Shown: positions 60,301 to 64,000 of the stretch, piece by piece
How the letters are laid out: each line of letters opens with the position of its first letter
How positions within the stretch are numbered: position 1 is the stretch's first letter
NCBI GenBank assembly: GCA_028551475.1
Contig: CM052356.1
Span: forward strand, 23,215,884-23,279,883
Length of the DNA: 64,000 bases
Direction: 5' to 3'
Source of the DNA: Casuarina equisetifolia
Lineage: Eukaryota > Streptophyta > Magnoliopsida > Fagales > Casuarinaceae
Position numbers and translations under genes: made by a program
Notes under the pieces: generated by a model
What the model was told of the DNA's origin: nothing
The model's database searches: none
The model's input: the letters and a program-made list of their open reading frames with translations, nothing else

Positions 60301-62904
60301 GGGAGAAGACCATCAAGTACCGACTGAACTTCTAGACTAATCTTAAAAGGAGTAACTTCACAAACTTTTGTAGGCAAAAGATTCAAAATCATCCGGTTTT
60401 TAAACTGCCAACAGATTGGTTTTCGTGTAAAAGAAACTTTCCCACTTAAAAAAATAAAAAGAAGCAACATTATAGCAGATCGTAATCCAACCTCTGGCAT
60501 AATATATTCACAAAGTTACACTTATTCTCTAACTTGTAAAAAGACAAAAGAATCGCCACAAAAACTTGTAAAAAGAATCTCTATCATTTGATAATTTCAG
60601 TGTTTTAGAAAAGAATGAGCTATCAATTGAATCATCAGGAAGGAAAAGACAATTCAAAGAATTCGAACATGTCTTATGCAATTCAACTTCACACTTTGAA
60701 AGCTTCCGTAAATCTCCACAAACCATTTAGTTCAATAAATCTTAAAACAACATGCATTCACAACAGCTTACAGTAGACCAGGCTAACCATACTCTTCCAT
60801 GTACCCATCTAATTACGGACTTAAGATTAACCCATAGTAATATATTTAAACTTTGACACCAAAAGAAACTCTAAATTTATTCATATTTTCATACTTATTA
60901 AATTGTAAAGTTAACCTGTTTGAAGCAAGAAACCATTTCTTAGATTACAAAATACCGAAATATCTTCAAAGTAGGAGGTACAAAACATAAACACTATGTT
61001 GAGTAATTGGGGCATTACTTGTATGGCTGCTAAGACACCACAAGGCCCACCTTCATGCTGCACTAGGCCCATCGATGTTTCAGGATCAGGACTAAACCTA
61101 TACGAGAGTTTATTGTGATATCAGCTAATAAAGAGCAAGAAGATGATTATATCACAAAGATTAATTGCAACTATAACAACGAAATAGAAACCATTGAAGC
61201 TAATCTTAGAAGAAAAACATGAAAAGTTTCAGAGATAGATTACAAAAACAAGCCTGTAAAAGGGTAAAGGTAAGATGTTTGGCTGGGACTGGACAAATAT
61301 ATTAAGTCCCAGACTTCAAGCACAAGGAGAGCTTATGCTGACAAGTAAACTAACTAGCAAATTAAGCAATTATGCATATAATAACGTTAAATATTATCTT
61401 CATCTCACAGCAGAAATATGATACTCAATGGTTGTAACTGTATTGGAAAGGTATTCAAGTAGGCCCGAGTTTTGCAATCAAAGGTAAAGCTGAAGTTCTT
61501 GTTTTATGATTGTGAACTACAATCATGCTTTAAAGTGACAAAAATCTTCCGATGTTTCTTTCTCCCAGTTTTTTAGCGTTTCAACACAGAAATGGATGAA
61601 TCAAATCACATAGTGGTAGAATACTGATTTCAAAGAATCAGGTTCTCAATTCCTCTTTTCTTTATCAATGATATTAAGCTACTGAGCACTAGAAAGCAAT
61701 AACTGGAAGATTAAAATTTATCTGTCTGATCCTAAGTTGGTTCACAGAGATTCTGAAGTTTCCAAAACATAATTTGCTATTTTAAAACAACCAAGCTTCT
61801 GAAATCTAGTTATCACAGAATTGTGAAATATAACAAACAATTATTTTGAACTCTACTGTTAAGATACTAAGAAATGTCTGTAAGGGTTCCCATTGTGTTT
61901 CACAGAAGATTAGCCCTACAAAGTAGTCTACAGCAAACATCTTAAAAGTTTCTAGAACTTTCTACTATGTTTGAACGAAAGGAAAACTTGGAAGCACGAT
62001 TTCAATACTGGAGAAAGACAATATTCCTTGTAGTCATCTTCTCAGTCGCACCAAGTTGAAACAAATGTTAATGGAGTATCACGTGTAAGGAACGGCCAGT
62101 CTTCACAATAGTACATCTCTTACCAAAAGAAAGAGAAACAGCACTCACAACGATTTAATTCGTCACCCATGTCAAACAATGCAATCAATTGAGCTTTACC
62201 AGATATGTAAAGCATAATTACAAGTGCATTCAAGGGAACGTGACCACACAAGCAGTCAGAACCCAACATACCAGGCAAATGCAGTTTAATCGCCATTTAC
62301 AAGCATGCTCAGTTCCATCACAGTGCCTTTACTAATTCTATTAACTCCAAGAATGTATAGGATCTTATTCGCAAAATAAGGCTTTATGAAAGAGATAGAG
62401 AGTGAATCTATTAAATAAGAAATATACCATAACAGTTCCACAACAATCTGACCAGATTATGCAATAATAAACTTACGAATACATGAAAACCAGCTCGTAA
62501 GAATATTACCGTATTCCCTGATTAGTCCATTGTGCAAGAATGTCCCTAGAAACCCCACTCCCGAACACCATAGAAAACAACAACTTCGCCTCCTCCTCCG
62601 ATAGCTCCTTTCCCGAACCCTCCGCCCCCAATTCCTTTCCTTTGTTCTCAAACTTCGATGCGGAAATGGAACCCGGCCCTGCCGATGTTGAGGCCGGCCT
62701 AGCAGCCAGCATTCGCTTCTCGGCAGCGGCAGCCATGAGTTCCCGCTGGAGCCGCCGGTCCTTGGCCTCTGGAGACTCCTGCGGTGAGCCCCCAGGAGCG
62801 CCGGCTGGGCCGTCCCTAGGCTTACTGCGCTTGCGCTCAGGCTGAGAGGGCTGCATACTCATCCTCAGGGCCATCCGCAGGTCCTCCTCTTCTTGATCCG
62901 CCAT
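51338..62904 (-). CDS. MINDY-3-like deubiquitinase with N-terminal UIM
   Basis: Seven exons join in frame to 610 residues: 62904-62510, 61097-61019, 57446-57295, 55117-54994, 54843-54658, 52368-52297 and 52162-51338. Residues 4-17 (EEEDLRMALRMSMQ) form a ubiquitin-interacting motif, followed by a disordered, basic/acidic linker to about 110. The MINDY catalytic domain follows. HEGGPCGVLA carries the nucleophile (Cys151) and SESHYTVLF the catalytic histidine (His406). The conserved SRRLSKSQCFAS and REILFLCG blocks lie between them. A degenerate EF-hand-like segment lies at about 428-455, as in animal MINDY-3/FAM188A. MINDY enzymes trim K48-linked ubiquitin chains; activity here is inferred. 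The Arabidopsis counterpart is the UIM protein At1g43690 (about 600 residues). The first ATG is at 62904. The gene covers 11.6 kb because of introns of 1.4, 3.6, 2.2 and 2.3 kb. Confidence 0.92.
57791..57946. repeat. 52-53-bp minisatellite in MINDY-3-like intron 2
   Basis: GACCTATCCACCTTAG followed by TTTAAGTTTCCA recurs in two full units (57842-57893 and 57894-57946). A more diverged unit precedes them (57791-57841). It lies within the 3.6-kb second intron, near its 3' end in gene orientation. Confidence 0.75.
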
Positions 62905-64000
62905 TGAAATGCTCCCCGCAGATCCGCAACCAACCAATTAACGCCAACAGAACGAATTGTGTATATTGAGGTTAGGATTTCCGTTGTTCAAACCATTTCC
63001 GTTATGAAATTCATCATTCAATCGGAGATTAGCGGAAACGAACGAATTGTACAAAGAGCAATCGGAAGACGAAGAAGAAGTGGGGCAAGAGGAACAAGAT
63101 GGGATTGGAAATATAAACCCTAAGGAGGGTTAAGGATAGAAGGTAAATGAAGAGGGAACAAATTGCAGGGCCTCATACGCCCGTTGGGAACGCGAACGGT
63201 GTCGTTCCGACGCGCGATGCTTCTGTAGAAGGAGGGGCAATGGAATGACAGTTCTGCTCCCGTAGTTAAGCAGAGTTGTCGAAGCGTGGTTGAGTAGGCT
63301 CAGGACAATGGTAAGGGTAGTTTGGGGAGTTGGGGGGTTTTGGATTTAGTGGATGTACAAAATATGGCGATACTTTCCTTTTGCGGAGAGGAAACCGCTT
63401 TTATCTTCGGTTACAGAGCATCTTTGCCACTGAAAGAAGTTGGAGGAAAGTGGGCTTTGTTAAAGTAGATCGCGGAAATTCTTGTAGTGGGGTTGCCCAT
63501 GGCTACACTGCCTTGCCAGCCGCAAGATTTGGACAATCTTTTCCGAGATGGAGTCCTGGGACGACAATTTTCCATGGTTTTGATTCGGTGGATGTCCGAG
63601 TCTTAAATATTTGCAGCTGCTACGTCGGCTTGCCAGCTCGGAACAGATCTGTTGGTCATTAATTATTAATAAACAATTGCATATATGTATCTCGTACCTT
63701 TTGTTCTAGTGGCACTAATTCCCTTTCAATTATGAACTTTCTTTTTTCAGAAAAAGTATGAGTTCTGTAAAACATTAAAAAAAAAATTAAAAAAAATTAA
63801 CATATATCCAACTGGTAACATGAAGCTTATATTTATCTTATCCAAACCAAGTTCCTTATCATCTGGATATGAACATTAAAACACGTATAGGACTGAAGTA
63901 AGAAAGTTCCGTTGTAGTATTCGTACAGTGATGACTTTAACTTCTCATTCCATTATTACAAGAACCACGTTAGGTTTGTTGATGCCTTGTGAAACTCATT
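62905..64000. other. Upstream region of the MINDY-3-like gene; right edge
   Basis: The first few hundred bases are the likely promoter and leader of the deubiquitinase gene. A 110-codon plus-strand open frame (63330-63662) lies in less AT-rich sequence but shows no family motif. It could be a divergent non-coding transcript, an exon continuing outside the window, or chance. The last 340 bases are AT-rich with A runs. Confidence 0.35.

Noticed and set aside
63250..63300. 5S rRNA-like GTAGTTAAGC word
   Set aside because: Only a ten-base resemblance to the 5S box region. The rest of the 5S gene is absent.

Overview
The window is nuclear DNA of a flowering plant. The evidence is AT-rich intergenic sequence, multi-exon genes with GT-AG introns, Ty1/copia retrotransposons and plant-specific families (PORR, CYP722, group I bZIP, nodulin-21-like transporters). 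Protein and repeat style suggest a woody eudicot, most likely grapevine (Vitis); this is inference from memory, not a database result.

Seven protein-coding genes can be supported. Left arm: an intronless F-box protein (5523-6635, -); a five-exon PLP-dependent serine/histidine decarboxylase-like gene (16160-18913, +); a nine-exon cytochrome P450 of the CYP722A type (19672-22018, -), convergent with the decarboxylase; and a four-exon group I bZIP factor of the VIP1 type (26842-30734, -). Right arm: an intronless vacuolar-iron-transporter-like gene (45173-45838, +); a PORR-domain organelle RNA-binding protein (47944-49203, -); and a seven-exon MINDY-3-like deubiquitinase with an N-terminal ubiquitin-interacting motif (51338-62904, -). 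Exon borders were placed by hand. Every reading frame closes across the junctions and every intron used is GT-AG.

Mobile DNA fills much of the rest. A young copia element (33111-38864, +) has 239-bp LTRs differing at five sites and a perfect GATGT target duplication, but two in-frame amber codons and one frameshift break its polyprotein. An old, decayed copia element lies on the minus strand at about 7972-13213. Small elements that look like terminal-repeat retrotransposons in miniature (TRIMs) occur at 24189-24488, 24579-24871, 25076-25397 and 39169-39516, with a probable partial copy near 46530-46760. Three of them sit within 1.2 kb.

The genes do not form a functional operon-like unit, as expected for a plant. 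The decarboxylase (ethanolamine/choline supply), VIP1-like bZIP and UIM/MINDY-3 gene correspond, from memory, to the Arabidopsis neighbours At1g43710, At1g43700 and At1g43690. The window may therefore preserve an ancestral gene order that insertions have expanded. I found no CRISPR array, operon, rRNA or convincing tRNA gene, and no clearly new biological system. The most noteworthy items are the TRIM cluster, the nearly intact but disabled copia element and the conserved gene neighbourhood.
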